In this document: positions 16,589 to 25,871 of the stretch, piece by piece
How the letters are laid out: every line of letters starts with the position of its first letter
Numbering within the stretch: position 1 is the stretch's first letter
Origin: Actimicrobium sp035984655
GTDB lineage: Bacteria > Pseudomonadota > Gammaproteobacteria > Burkholderiales > Burkholderiaceae_D
Direction: 5' to 3'
Assembly (NCBI RefSeq): GCF_035984655.1
Contig: NZ_JAXCHT010000011.1
Span: 1-64,000, forward strand
Length of the DNA stretch: 64,000 bases
Program-made: the position numbers and the translations under genes
The notes under the pieces: generated by a model
Seen by the model: the letters and a program-made list of their open reading frames with translations, nothing else
Databases searched by the model: none
What the model was told of the DNA's origin: nothing

Positions 16589-17500
16589 TCAGATCTTTTT
16601 GCGCGAAAGCAAATACACGCCCGCCAACACCAATGCCGTACCGGCAAGCTGAATGGCCGTGATCGGCTCATCAAGAATCAGCGCACCCAGGAACAGCGTC
16701 GACACTGGCCCGATCATACCGGCCTGTGACGCGGTGCCGGCGCCGATGCGCGAGACGGCAACCATGGTCAGGCAGACTGGCAGCACGGTGCAAAAGAACG
16801 CGTTGAACATGGACAGCCCGTACACGGCGGCAGGTTGCACCAGCAGCGACCACGGCCGCAGCAGCAGGAACTGGCCAATACAGGCGACGCTGGAGACGCA
16901 CATGGCATAGGCCACCAGCCGCAACGCACCGACCCGCCGCACCATCTCGCCCGATGCCAGCAAATACAGCGCGTAGGCGACCGCACTGCCGAGCACAAAC
17001 GCGCCACCGAGCATCACGTTCGGGCCGCCGGTCCGGGCATCATGCACGAAGACCAGCACCATGCCGAAATACGACGTCAGCAGCGCGCACCATTCAAGGC
17101 GCGAGATGCTTTTTTTCAGAAATATGACGGAAATCAGCAACACAAAAGAGGGTGTCAGGAACAGGATCAGACGCTCCAGGCCCGCAGAAATATATTGCAG
17201 ACCCAGGAAATCCAGAAAACTCGACAGGTAATAACCGAGCAGCCCGAGCACCACGATGCGGCCGCGCTCGGCATGCGACAAGGGAGTCGCACCGCGCATC
17301 TGCCAGAACGCAATCGCCACGAAGAACGGCAGCGAAAACAGCATCCGGAATGCGATCAGCGTGACCGCGTCGACGTGGTAGCGATAGATCAGCTTGGCGA
17401 CGATGGCCTTGGTCGAGAACAGGATTGCACCGCTAATGGCAATCGCCAGCCCGATGAGAAAGGTCTTGCGCTCGGTCTGGCCGAGGATGGCCGTCGTCAT
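16589..17500 (-). CDS. EamA/DMT-family transporter
   Basis: A 303-residue inner-membrane protein with ten predicted spans in two EamA repeats (about residues 13-145 and 160-298). Motifs such as AFRMLFSLPFFVAIAF and the second-repeat GMIGPVSTLFLGALILDEPI are typical of drug/metabolite exporters. The substrate is unknown. The gene starts four bases after the ribA stop on the same strand, so they form an operon; a link to flavin or pterin export is possible but only inferred from position. Confidence 0.9.
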   Translation of the reverse strand: MTTAILGQTERKTFLIGLAIAISGAILFSTKAIVAKLIYRYHVDAVTLIAFRMLFSLPFFVAIAFWQMRGATPLSHAERGRIVVLGLLGYYLSSFLDFLGLQYISAGLERLILFLTPSFVLLISVIFLKKSISRLEWCALLTSYFGMVLVFVHDARTGGPNVMLGGAFVLGSAVAYALYLLASGEMVRRVGALRLVAYAMCVSSVACIGQFLLLRPWSLLVQPAAVYGLSMFNAFFCTVLPVCLTMVAVSRIGAGTASQAGMIGPVSTLFLGALILDEPITAIQLAGTALVLAGVYLLSRKKI

Positions 17501-17504
17501 CGCG

Positions 17505-18134
17505 TCAGGAAGCGATCAGGTGACCGAGCTTGGCGGCCTTGGTATCCAGATAGCGGGTATTGAATCCGTTGCGCTGCACCAGCAGCGGAATGCGCTCGGC
17601 AACCTCGACGCCGAGCTGCGTGAGCGCGCTGATCTTGCGCGGATTGTTGGTCATCAGGCGCAGGCTGCGCACGCCGAGGTGGCGCAGCATTGGCACGGCC
17701 AGACCGTAATGGCGCTGATCGGGTAAAAATCCCAGCTCCTGGTTGGCTTCGACGGTGTCGGCCCCGCCGTCCTGCAAATGGTAGGCGCGCAGCTTGTTGA
17801 GCAGTCCGATGCCACGGCCTTCCTGCCGCAGATACAACAGCACGCCGCGCCCTTCGATCGCAATCTTCTGCAGCGCGGCCTCGAGCTGGGCACCACAGTC
17901 GCAGCGCTGGCTGAACAGCGCGTCGCCGGTGAGGCATTCGGAATGCATGCGCGCCAGCACCGGCAGACCATCGCCAACGTCGCCAAGCACCATCGCCAGA
18001 TGTTCCTTGCCGGTGTCCGGCTCCACGAATGCATGCAGTCGAAATGTCGCCCACGGGGTCGGCAGGTCACAGGTGGTGATGTAATCGAGTGGGGTTTCTG
18101 GCACGACGGCGTGGTCGGATGGAATCGGGGACAT
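17505..18134 (-). CDS. ribA: GTP cyclohydrolase II
   Basis: A 209-residue enzyme for the first step of riboflavin synthesis: GTP to 2,5-diamino-6-ribosylamino-4(3H)-pyrimidinone phosphate, formate and pyrophosphate. Zinc ligands are in CLTGDALFSQRCDCGAQL (Cys67, Cys78, Cys80), and GRGVLLYLRQEGRGIGLLNK is the signature. It stands alone as a RibA domain, not fused to RibB. It leads an operon with the EamA transporter. No FMN riboswitch is visible in the 238-base leader region. Confidence 0.96.
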   Translation of the reverse strand: MSPIPSDHAVVPETPLDYITTCDLPTPWATFRLHAFVEPDTGKEHLAMVLGDVGDGLPVLARMHSECLTGDALFSQRCDCGAQLEAALQKIAIEGRGVLLYLRQEGRGIGLLNKLRAYHLQDGGADTVEANQELGFLPDQRHYGLAVPMLRHLGVRSLRLMTNNPRKISALTQLGVEVAERIPLLVQRNGFNTRYLDTKAAKLGHLIAS

Positions 18135-18372
18135 GGCACTTCTCTTGGTAAGGCAAACTCAATAAAAAAGCAAAATCAAACGTTGCGTACAGCGGCGCGA
18201 CGCAGCGTCAGGCGGGTTATCTGATTGACAACACGCCGTGCTCGGCAATCCGCAAGGATATCAGGCCGGCGCGCTTTGCGTTACACGGCCTGCGGCCAGA
18301 CCCGGCAGACGCGGCCACGGCGCTGCCGCGCTTTTGCTATGATACCGGCCTAACTCTGAAGCCAATCACGCC

Positions 18373-19305
18373 ATGCCCAAGTTCACCCTCCTGCTTCAGC
18401 ACTACGGATTGCTGCTCGTGTTTGCCAATGTCCTGGTGGAACAGATGGGCTTTCCGATCCCCGCATTCCCGATCCTGATCGTCGCCGGCGCGTTGTCGAT
18501 GATTGGCGACCTGAGCTGGCAATCCTGCCTGCTGGTCAGCGTGATGGCGTGCCTGATCACCGACTTCAGCTGGTACACCGCCGGCAAACGCTATGGCAAG
18601 CGCATCCTTGGCCTGCTGTGCAAAATCTCGTTGTCGCCAGATAACTGCGTCAGCCACACGGAAGACACGTTCCGGCGCTGGGGACCGAAATCGCTGATGA
18701 TCAGCAAATTCATTCCAGGCTTCAATACGATTGCGCCACCGCTGGCCGGCGCAATGGGCACCAAGCTCGACAAATTCCTGCTCTTCAGCATGTTCGGCTC
18801 AGTGCTGTGGGCCGGCACCGGCATCGCGATCGGCGCCATTTTTTCCAAGAGCATCGACCGGGTGCTGGACATTCTCAGCACCATGGGCGTGACCGCCGTG
18901 CTGGTGGTCGCAGCCGTGCTGGCCCTGTTCATGTTGATCAAGTACGTTGAGCGTCGCCGTTTTTTGCGTTCACTGTACATGGCGCGCATCTCGGTCGACC
19001 AGCTGCGCACCATGATGGAGGAAGGCGTCGATCCGATCATCGTCGATGCCCGCAGCGCCACCGCACAGGAACTCGAACCGGCCATCCCGGGCGCGATCCT
19101 GTACGGCCATGTCGATCATGCCGAGACCTTCGCCAATGTGCCGCGTGACAGCGAAATCATCGTCTACTGCAGCTGCCCGAACGAAGCGTCGGCAGCGATC
19201 ATTGCACGCAAGCTGATCGGTCATGGCTTTGTGCACGTGCGTCCGCTGGTGGGCGGACTCGACGCGTGGAAAGAATCGCTGACGGAATCGCTTACCGCCC
19301 ATTGA
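18373..19305 (+). CDS. DedA-family membrane protein fused to rhodanese domain
   Basis: A 310-residue fusion. Residues 1-195 are a DedA/VTT-type membrane domain (ISKFIPGFNTIAPPLAGAMG carries the conserved F-x-P-G-x-R/N region), a family of lipid scramblase-like or transporter proteins needed for envelope integrity. Residues 205-310 are a rhodanese-like domain; its active loop reads YCSCPNEASAA with C266 and C268, so a catalytic Cys is available. A -10-like TATGAT lies at 18338-18343. The stop codon directly abuts the stop of the convergent ATPase gene, with no spacing. Confidence 0.9.
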   Translation: MPKFTLLLQHYGLLLVFANVLVEQMGFPIPAFPILIVAGALSMIGDLSWQSCLLVSVMACLITDFSWYTAGKRYGKRILGLLCKISLSPDNCVSHTEDTFRRWGPKSLMISKFIPGFNTIAPPLAGAMGTKLDKFLLFSMFGSVLWAGTGIAIGAIFSKSIDRVLDILSTMGVTAVLVVAAVLALFMLIKYVERRRFLRSLYMARISVDQLRTMMEEGVDPIIVDARSATAQELEPAIPGAILYGHVDHAETFANVPRDSEIIVYCSCPNEASAAIIARKLIGHGFVHVRPLVGGLDAWKESLTESLTAH

Positions 19306-20829
19306 TCAGTTGCGCTTCAGGATCGATCCAAGTACGCCGCGAATGATTTCACGGCCGACTTGCGAGCCGATCGAGCGCGCCGCCGATTTCATCATGGATT
19401 CCACCACGCTGTCGCGGCGGCCGGTTGGCCCGCTGCCCATCACACCACCCAGCACGTCCCTGAACTTGTCGCCGAACGACGGGCCATCGGCCGGCGCGGG
19501 CGCATTTGTCGGTGTTGGCGCATTTGCCGGCGCGGGCGCGGCCGGACTGGCAGCAACCCGGCCCTTGATTTTTTCATAGGCAGATTCGCGGTCCACGGTT
19601 TTTTCGTACACGCCCGCAACGATCGACGACGCCATCAGTGCGCTGCGCTGTTCGGCACTGATCGGCCCGATCTGCGACGCCGGCGGCACCACGAAGCCGC
19701 GCTCGACCATGCCTGGCCGCCCCTTCTCGTCGAGGAATGAAATCAATGCCTCGCCCACTTCGAGCTGGGTGATCACGGTGGCGGTGTCGAGCTGGGGATT
19801 GGCGCGGAAGGTCTCGGCCGCCGCCTGCACCGCCTTCTGGTCGCGCGGCGTGTAGGCGCGCAAGGCATGCTGGACCCGGTTGCCGAGTTGTCCCAGCACG
19901 GTATCGGGAATGTCGAGCGGATTCTGCGTCACGAAGTACACGCCCACGCCCTTCGAGCGAATCAGGCGCACCACCTGCTCGATCTTCTGCAGCAACGGCT
20001 TGGGCGCATCGGCAAACAGCAGATGCGCTTCATCGAAGAAGAAGGCCAGTTTCGGTTTGTCGAGGTCACCCACTTCCGGCAGATGCTCATACAGCTCCGA
20101 CAGCAGCCACAACAGGAAGGTCGAATACAACTGCGGTGCGTTCATCAGCCGGTCGGCGGCGAGAATATTGACGACGCCCTTGCCGGCGCCATCGGTCTGC
20201 AGCAGATCGTCGATATTGAGCATCGGCTCGCCAAAGAATTTATCGCCGCCCTGCTCCTCGATACTGATCAGGCCCCGCTGGATGGCGCCAATACTGGCGG
20301 CGGAAATATTGCCGTATTCCGTCTGAAAGGTGGCCGCCTGATCGCCGACATGCTGCAGCATGGCCCGCAGGTCCTTGACGTCGAGCAGCAGCAGTCCATT
20401 GTCGTCGGCAATCTTGAATACCAGTTGCAGCACGCCTTGCTGGGTATCGTTCAGATTGAGCATGCGTGCCAGCAGCAACGGGCCGAGATCGGAAATGGTG
20501 GCGCGCACCGGGTGCCCTTTTTCGCCGAACACGTCCCAGAATGTGACTGGCGCGGCCGCCCATGCCAGCTCCGGCATGTCCAGCAGCGCGAGGCGCGTCT
20601 TGATGCGGTCGCTGTTGCTGCCCGCCACGCCCAGGCCGGACAGGTCGCCCTTGACGTCCGCCATGAAAACCGGCACGCCGATATTCGACAGGGCTTGCGC
20701 CATCGCTTGCAGTGTCACGGTCTTGCCGGTGCCGGTAGCCCCGGTACTGCAGCCATGACGATTGGCCAGCTGGGGCAACAGGCACAGCGGAACTTGCTGA
20801 CTCTTCGCAATTAACAATGGATCGGGCAT
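19306..20829 (-). CDS. HerA/YjgR-type ATPase (DUF853)
   Basis: A 507-residue P-loop ATPase of the DUF853/YjgR family, related to HerA and FtsK-like translocases. Walker A is GATGTGKT (residues 30-37), Walker B is FFFDEAH (near 266), and VYFVTQNPLDIPDTVLGQLG and the arginine-finger-like HALRAYTPRDQKAV are family hallmarks. A Pro/Ala-rich linker (about 432-451) precedes a C-terminal amphipathic tail. The cellular role of YjgR is not established. It is monocistronic. Confidence 0.9.
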   Translation of the reverse strand: MPDPLLIAKSQQVPLCLLPQLANRHGCSTGATGTGKTVTLQAMAQALSNIGVPVFMADVKGDLSGLGVAGSNSDRIKTRLALLDMPELAWAAAPVTFWDVFGEKGHPVRATISDLGPLLLARMLNLNDTQQGVLQLVFKIADDNGLLLLDVKDLRAMLQHVGDQAATFQTEYGNISAASIGAIQRGLISIEEQGGDKFFGEPMLNIDDLLQTDGAGKGVVNILAADRLMNAPQLYSTFLLWLLSELYEHLPEVGDLDKPKLAFFFDEAHLLFADAPKPLLQKIEQVVRLIRSKGVGVYFVTQNPLDIPDTVLGQLGNRVQHALRAYTPRDQKAVQAAAETFRANPQLDTATVITQLEVGEALISFLDEKGRPGMVERGFVVPPASQIGPISAEQRSALMASSIVAGVYEKTVDRESAYEKIKGRVAASPAAPAPANAPTPTNAPAPADGPSFGDKFRDVLGGVMGSGPTGRRDSVVESMMKSAARSIGSQVGREIIRGVLGSILKRN

Positions 20830-20961
20830 GGAGATGGCGCTTTCAGAGGCAGTTTCGGGAGGTCGCTATGGTAAAATTGTAGATCGGTTTTGCCGTTCCC
20901 CGACAACTAATTTGGCGCGACAACCGCGCTTTCACGCACACACTGGCAAGGAAACATCGAC

Positions 20962-21687
20962 ATGGCTGGACACAGCAAATGGGCCAATATCAAACACAAG
21001 AAGGCCGCCACCGATGCCAAACGCGGCAAGATCTGGACCCGTCTGATCAAGGAAATCACGGTCGGCGCACGCCTTGGCGGCGCCGATATTGCCACCAACC
21101 CGCGCCTGCGCCTGGCCGTTGAAAAAGCCGCCGACGCCAATATGCCCAAGGACAACGTCGCGCGCGCCATCGCACGCGGCACCGGCGGCCTCGATGGCGC
21201 CCATTACGAAGAAATTCGCTACGAAGGCTACGGCATCAACGGCGCGGCCATTCTGGTCGACTGCATGACCGACAACCGCGTACGCACCGTTGCCGAAGTC
21301 CGCCATGCCTTTGCCAAGTTCGGCGGCAACATGGGTGCGGAAGGTTCGGTGGCGTTCCAGTTCAAGCATTGCGGCCAGTTTCTGTTTGCGCCCGGCACCA
21401 ACGAAGACGCGCTGATGGAAGCCGCGCTCGAAGCAGGCGCCGAAGACGTGCTGACCGATGACGAAGGCGGCATCGAAGTGTTGTGCCCGCCGCATGACTT
21501 CACCATCGTCAAGCAAAAGCTGGAAGCGGCCGGATTCAAGGCCGAGGTCGGCGACGTGATCATGAAGCCTGCCACCGAAACCGAATTCACCGGCGACGAC
21601 GCGATCAAGATGCAAAAGCTGCTCGATGCACTGGAAGACCTCGATGACGTGCAGGAGATTTACACCAACGCCATCATCAGCGGATAA
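20962..21687 (+). CDS. yebC: YebC/PmpR-family regulator or translation factor
   Basis: A 241-residue protein with the invariant N-terminus MAGHSKWANIKHKKAATDAK. The family was described as transcriptional regulators; some members (YebC2/YeeN) were later linked to relief of ribosome stalling. AAGGAAA precedes the ATG. Length is normal. It opens the block that continues with purD 137 bases downstream, though probably on a separate transcript. Confidence 0.95.
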   Translation: MAGHSKWANIKHKKAATDAKRGKIWTRLIKEITVGARLGGADIATNPRLRLAVEKAADANMPKDNVARAIARGTGGLDGAHYEEIRYEGYGINGAAILVDCMTDNRVRTVAEVRHAFAKFGGNMGAEGSVAFQFKHCGQFLFAPGTNEDALMEAALEAGAEDVLTDDEGGIEVLCPPHDFTIVKQKLEAAGFKAEVGDVIMKPATETEFTGDDAIKMQKLLDALEDLDDVQEIYTNAIISG

Positions 21688-21824
21688 GTGTCGGGGCGCG
21701 CAGCACCGGCGCCCGGGAGTTGGAAACAGGTAGCACGCTGCAAAATTCTTCGGACCACGCCGTCAACAGAACTTGACGACCGGCGCGGTTCTTTCGCAAT
21801 GGATCTCAAGTCACAATCGCACTC

Positions 21825-23099
21825 ATGAAAATTCTGGTAATCGGCTCTGGCGGCCGCGAACACGCCCTCGCGTGGAAACTCGCACAATCGGAGCGGATTC
21901 AAATGGTTTATGTCGCGCCCGGCAACGGCGGCACGGCGCAGGATGGCCGCCTGGAAAACCTGCCGCTCACCGATCCGGCTGCGCTGCTGCAATTCGCGCT
22001 GGACGAGCACATCGCCCTGACCGTGGTCGGCCCCGAGATCCCGCTGGCGGCCGGCATCGTCAATCTGTTCCGCGACAAGGGCCTGAAGATCTTCGGCCCG
22101 ACGAAGGAAGCGGCCCAGCTCGAGAGCTCGAAGGATTTTGCCAAGACCTTCATGCACCGGCATGGCATTCCGAGTGCGCAAAGCCAGACCTTCTCCAGCA
22201 GCATCGATGCGCATGCGTTCATCGACGCGCAAGGCGCGCCCATCGTCATCAAGGCCGATGGCCTGGCCGCCGGCAAGGGCGTGGTGGTGGCATTGAACCT
22301 GGCGGAGGCGCACGCGGCCGTCGACATGATGCTGTCCGATAACAAGCTCGGCGACGCCGGTGCGCGCGTGGTCATCGAAGAATTCCTGAGCGGCGAGGAA
22401 GCCAGTTTCATCGTCATGGTCGATGGCAAGAATATCCTGCCGCTGGCCACCAGCCAGGACCACAAGCGCTTGCTCGACAACGACGCCGGACCGAACACCG
22501 GTGGCATGGGTGCGTACTCGCCGGCGCCGATTGTCACGCCCGAACTGCATGCGCGCGTGATGCGTGAAATCATCGTGCCAACGGTGCAGGGCATGGCCCG
22601 CGACGGCATCGTCTTTACCGGCTTCCTGTACGCCGGCCTGATGATCGACGACCACGGCAACCCGAAAACGCTGGAATTCAACTGCCGCATGGGTGACCCC
22701 GAAACCCAGCCGATCATGGCGCGCCTGAAAACCGATCTGGTCGGCGTGATGGAACATGCCGTCAATGGCACGCTCGACGCGGTCGAACTGGAATGGGACC
22801 GGCGCACCGCGCTGGGTGTCGTGATGGCGGCTGCAGGCTATCCCGATACGCCACGCAAGGGCGACGTCATCAGCGGGATTCCCGCCGAAACGCCGGAGTG
22901 CGTGACCTTCCATGCCGGCACCGCGCTGGTCGATGGCCAGCTGACGGTCGCGGGCGGCCGCGTGTTGTGCGTGGTTGGCCTTGGCGACAGCGTCAAGATG
23001 GCGCAGCGCCAGGCCTATCAGGCACTCGACCAGATCCATTTCGATGGCGCGCAGTTCCGCCGCGATATCGGCTGGCGCGCCCTCAAGCGGCATGGCTGA
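21825..23099 (+). CDS. purD: Phosphoribosylamine-glycine ligase
   Basis: A 424-residue ATP-grasp enzyme of purine synthesis, joining glycine to 5-phosphoribosylamine. Signatures include VIGSGGREHALAWKLAQS at the N-terminus, the ATP-binding IVIKADGLAAGKGVVVA, and NCRMGDPETQPIMARLKTDL near residue 285. It begins a tight operon: hemF starts three bases after its stop. Confidence 0.97.
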   Translation: MKILVIGSGGREHALAWKLAQSERIQMVYVAPGNGGTAQDGRLENLPLTDPAALLQFALDEHIALTVVGPEIPLAAGIVNLFRDKGLKIFGPTKEAAQLESSKDFAKTFMHRHGIPSAQSQTFSSSIDAHAFIDAQGAPIVIKADGLAAGKGVVVALNLAEAHAAVDMMLSDNKLGDAGARVVIEEFLSGEEASFIVMVDGKNILPLATSQDHKRLLDNDAGPNTGGMGAYSPAPIVTPELHARVMREIIVPTVQGMARDGIVFTGFLYAGLMIDDHGNPKTLEFNCRMGDPETQPIMARLKTDLVGVMEHAVNGTLDAVELEWDRRTALGVVMAAAGYPDTPRKGDVISGIPAETPECVTFHAGTALVDGQLTVAGGRVLCVVGLGDSVKMAQRQAYQALDQIHFDGAQFRRDIGWRALKRHG

Positions 23100-23102
23100 T
23101 CG

Positions 23103-24029
23103 ATGACCGAATCCACTGCAATCACATCGGCCCCGGCGCAAGCCATCAAGACCTATCTGCTCGGGCTGCAGGCGCGCATCGTCGCCGGACTCGAGGCCAT
23201 CGACGGCAAGTCCTTCTCGACCGACGCCTGGCAACGACCCGAGGGCGGCGGCGGCATTTCCCGCATCATTGAAGACGGTAATGTGTTCGAGCGCGGCGGG
23301 GTCGGCTTTTCGCATGTGACCGGCAAGAGCCTGCCGCCGTCGGCCGCCGCCAATCGTCCCGAGATCGCCGGGCGCGGCTGGGAGGCAATGGGCGTGTCGC
23401 TGGTGCTGCATCCGCGCAATCCGTTTGCCCCCACCGTGCACATGAACGTGCGCTTTTTCACCGCCACGGCAGAAGGCGAAGCGCCGGTCTGGTGGTTTGG
23501 CGGCGGCATGGACCTGACACCGTATTACGGCTTCGACGAGGATGCACAACACTTTCATCGCACCTGCCGCGATGCGCTGGCGCCGTTTGGCGCCGATCTG
23601 CATCCGCGCTTCAAGACCTGGTGCGACGACTATTTCTATTTGAAGCATCGCCAGGAAGCGCGCGGCGTCGGCGGCATTTTCTTTGACGATTTCCATGCGC
23701 TGGGCTTTGAACAAAGCAGCGCGATGATGCAAAGCGTCGGCGATCATTTCCTCGCCGCCTACCTGCCGATTCTGCAGCGCCGCATGGATCTGCCGTACGA
23801 CGCCAGCCAGCGCGATTTCCAGGCCGTGCGTCGCGGACGCTACGTCGAGTTCAACCTGGTGTATGATCGCGGCACTTTGTTTGGCCTGCAATCCGGTGGC
23901 CGCACCGAGTCGATCCTGATGTCGATGCCGCCCGAAGTGAAGTGGCGCTACAACTGGAGCCCCGCGCCGGGCACCCCCGAGCACAACCTGACCGCGCATT
24001 TCCTCGTGCCGCGCGACTGGCTCGCGTGA
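23103..24029 (+). CDS. hemF: Oxygen-dependent coproporphyrinogen III oxidase
   Basis: A 308-residue haem-synthesis enzyme converting coproporphyrinogen III to protoporphyrinogen IX with molecular oxygen. Signatures are WWFGGGMDLTPYYGFDEDAQ, FKTWCDDYFYLKHRQEARGV and GRYVEFNLVYDRGTLFGLQS. Its presence implies aerobic growth. It overlaps nadD by four bases (GTGA), so the two are translationally coupled. Confidence 0.97.
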   Translation: MTESTAITSAPAQAIKTYLLGLQARIVAGLEAIDGKSFSTDAWQRPEGGGGISRIIEDGNVFERGGVGFSHVTGKSLPPSAAANRPEIAGRGWEAMGVSLVLHPRNPFAPTVHMNVRFFTATAEGEAPVWWFGGGMDLTPYYGFDEDAQHFHRTCRDALAPFGADLHPRFKTWCDDYFYLKHRQEARGVGGIFFDDFHALGFEQSSAMMQSVGDHFLAAYLPILQRRMDLPYDASQRDFQAVRRGRYVEFNLVYDRGTLFGLQSGGRTESILMSMPPEVKWRYNWSPAPGTPEHNLTAHFLVPRDWLA

Positions 24030-24679
24030 GCAGTCGCTCCATCGCGATTCTGGGCGGCAGCTTTGATCCGGTCCATCGTGGCCATGTGGCGCTGGCGCGC
24101 CATTTTGTGAATCTGCTGCAACCGGACGAGCTGCGTATTCTGCCGGCTGGCAATCCCTGGCAAAAGCACGGTCTGGAAGCCAGCGGCAGGCAGCGGGTCG
24201 CCATGCTGCAACGGGCGTTTGACAGCGAACAGGTACCGGTCGTGATTGACCAGCGCGAACTGCAGAACGATCAACCGACGTACACCATCGACACCTTGCG
24301 GGCCATGCGTGCCGAACTGGGTCCGGATGTCTCGTTGATTTTTCTGATGGGCGCAGATCAACTGCAGCACCTCGACAGCTGGCAGGGATGGCGTGAACTG
24401 TTCGGCCTGGCGCATTTATGCGCGGCAGCACGGCCCGGCTTCGCATTGACCGGGCGACTGGTACCGGCAGAAGTCAGCAGGGAATTCGAACGACGCGCCG
24501 GCACACCGACGCAAATCCGTACTACGCCGCAAGGCAACACGTTTCTGGCACCCAATCTGGCGGTGGATATTTCCGCTACCGACATCCGCAAGGCATTGCA
24601 CGACGGGAACAATCCCGCCGAGCTGGTTCCGAACCCGGTGCTAGACTATATTGAACAACATCATCTCTATAAAAGCTAA
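24026..24679 (+). CDS. nadD: Nicotinate-nucleotide adenylyltransferase
   Basis: A 217-residue NAD-synthesis enzyme. The start is the GTG at 24026, overlapping the hemF stop; a longer frame to 23942 lies inside hemF and is not needed. The nucleotidyltransferase motifs GGSFDPVHRGHVALA and ISATDIRKAL are present, and FLMGADQLQHLDSWQGWREL is the typical middle. The next gene starts at the base after its TAA. Confidence 0.95.
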   Translation: MSSRSIAILGGSFDPVHRGHVALARHFVNLLQPDELRILPAGNPWQKHGLEASGRQRVAMLQRAFDSEQVPVVIDQRELQNDQPTYTIDTLRAMRAELGPDVSLIFLMGADQLQHLDSWQGWRELFGLAHLCAAARPGFALTGRLVPAEVSREFERRAGTPTQIRTTPQGNTFLAPNLAVDISATDIRKALHDGNNPAELVPNPVLDYIEQHHLYKS

Positions 24680-25381
24680 ATGGATATCAAACAACTGCAA
24701 GCACTGGTCATTGACGCGCTGGAAGACGTCAAGGCCCAAGACATCAAGATCTTCGACACGGTCCACCTGACCAGCCTGTTCGACCGCATCGCGATCGCCT
24801 CCGGCACCTCGAATCGTCAGACCAAGGCGCTGGCCGCCTCGGTGCGCGACAAGGTCAAGGAAAACGGCGGCACCATCCTGAGCGTCGAAGGCGAGACCAC
24901 CGGCGAGTGGGTGCTGGTCGATCTGGGTGACATGATCGTCCACATCATGCAGCCGGCGATCCGGGCCTACTACCGCCTGGAAGAAATCTGGGGCGAAAAG
25001 GAAGTCAAGTTCGGTTCAGCCAAGCGGGTGTCGAAACGCACGGCGTCGGACGACAGCGATGAGCCGGTCAAGAAGGCCGGTCGCCACCTGACCACCAGCA
25101 CCACCCCGACCGTGCAGATCAGTACCGACGAAACACCGAAGAAAGCCACCCGCAAACCGGCCGTCAAGAAAACCGATGGCGCAGCAGCGGACAAAAAAGC
25201 GGCCCCGAAAAAGACCGCCGCCAAAAAGCCGGTCGGCAAAACCATCAAGGTCGCCACGACCAAGAGCGCCAGCACTGCCGCCGCGGCCAAGAAAGTCCGG
25301 ATCGACACGGACCGCAAGATCGTGGCCGAGAAAAAGGCGCCGGTCAAACGGGCGCCCGCCAAAACCAAAGCTGCCGACTAA
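24680..25381 (+). CDS. rsfS: Ribosome silencing factor with basic C-terminal tail
   Basis: A 233-residue protein. Residues 1-115 are a standard RsfS domain, which binds uL14 and blocks 30S-50S joining in starvation (TVHLTSLFDRIAIASGTSNR, GETTGEWVLVDLGDMIVHIM, YYRLEEIWG). Residues 116-233 form an unusual Lys/Ala/Thr-rich tail resembling histone H1-like proteins, about doubling the size. Directly between nadD and rlmH, in an arrangement conserved in many bacteria. The tail probably interacts with RNA or DNA; that is inference. Confidence 0.93.
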   Translation: MDIKQLQALVIDALEDVKAQDIKIFDTVHLTSLFDRIAIASGTSNRQTKALAASVRDKVKENGGTILSVEGETTGEWVLVDLGDMIVHIMQPAIRAYYRLEEIWGEKEVKFGSAKRVSKRTASDDSDEPVKKAGRHLTTSTTPTVQISTDETPKKATRKPAVKKTDGAAADKKAAPKKTAAKKPVGKTIKVATTKSASTAAAAKKVRIDTDRKIVAEKKAPVKRAPAKTKAAD

Positions 25382-25395
25382 GCGCGCCGACACCT

Positions 25396-25866
25396 ATGCA
25401 GCTCCTCATCGCTGCAGTCGGCCACAAGATGCCGGCATGGATCGACACCGGCTTCGGCGAATATGCCAAGCGCATGCCCTCCGAGTGCCGGATTGTGATC
25501 AAGGAAGTCAAACCGGTCGAACGCTCCGGCAGCAAGACCGCCGAGACCGCGATGGCGCTGGAGCGTGGCCGCATCGAGGCGGTGTTGCCAAAAGGCGCCC
25601 GTATCGTTGCGCTCGATGAGCACGGCCGCGATCTGACTTCACAACAACTCTCGCAACAATTGTCCGGCTGGCAGCAAAGCGGCGGCGATGTCGCGTTCGT
25701 CATCGGGGGCGCTGATGGCCTCGATCCCGCATTCAAGGCCGGCGCCGACATGCTGTTGCGTATTTCGAGTCTGACGCTGCCACACGGCATGGTGCGCGTG
25801 CTGCTGGCAGAACAGTTGTACCGCGCCTGGTCAATCATGCACAATCATCCTTACCATCGGGTCTGA
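25396..25866 (+). CDS. rlmH: 23S rRNA pseudouridine-1915 N3-methyltransferase
   Basis: A 156-residue SPOUT-class enzyme methylating pseudouridine 1915 in helix 69 of 23S rRNA. The SAM-binding knot region FVIGGADGLDPAFKAGADML and the C-terminal LPHGMVRVLLAEQLYRAWSI with the final NHPYHR are signatures. Length is normal. It is fourteen bases downstream of rsfS, forming the conserved rsfS-rlmH pair. Confidence 0.96.
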   Translation: MQLLIAAVGHKMPAWIDTGFGEYAKRMPSECRIVIKEVKPVERSGSKTAETAMALERGRIEAVLPKGARIVALDEHGRDLTSQQLSQQLSGWQQSGGDVAFVIGGADGLDPAFKAGADMLLRISSLTLPHGMVRVLLAEQLYRAWSIMHNHPYHRV

Positions 25867-25871
25867 CAGTT

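Noticed and set aside
17505..18372. FMN riboswitch before ribA
   Set aside because: The leader between ribA and the divergent DedA gene shows none of the conserved RFN-element blocks.
21660..24446. Long minus-strand open frame (over 900 codons) opposite purD, hemF and nadD
   Set aside because: It is antisense to three certain genes in a GC-rich region, where such frames arise from codon bias; it has no recognisable domain.
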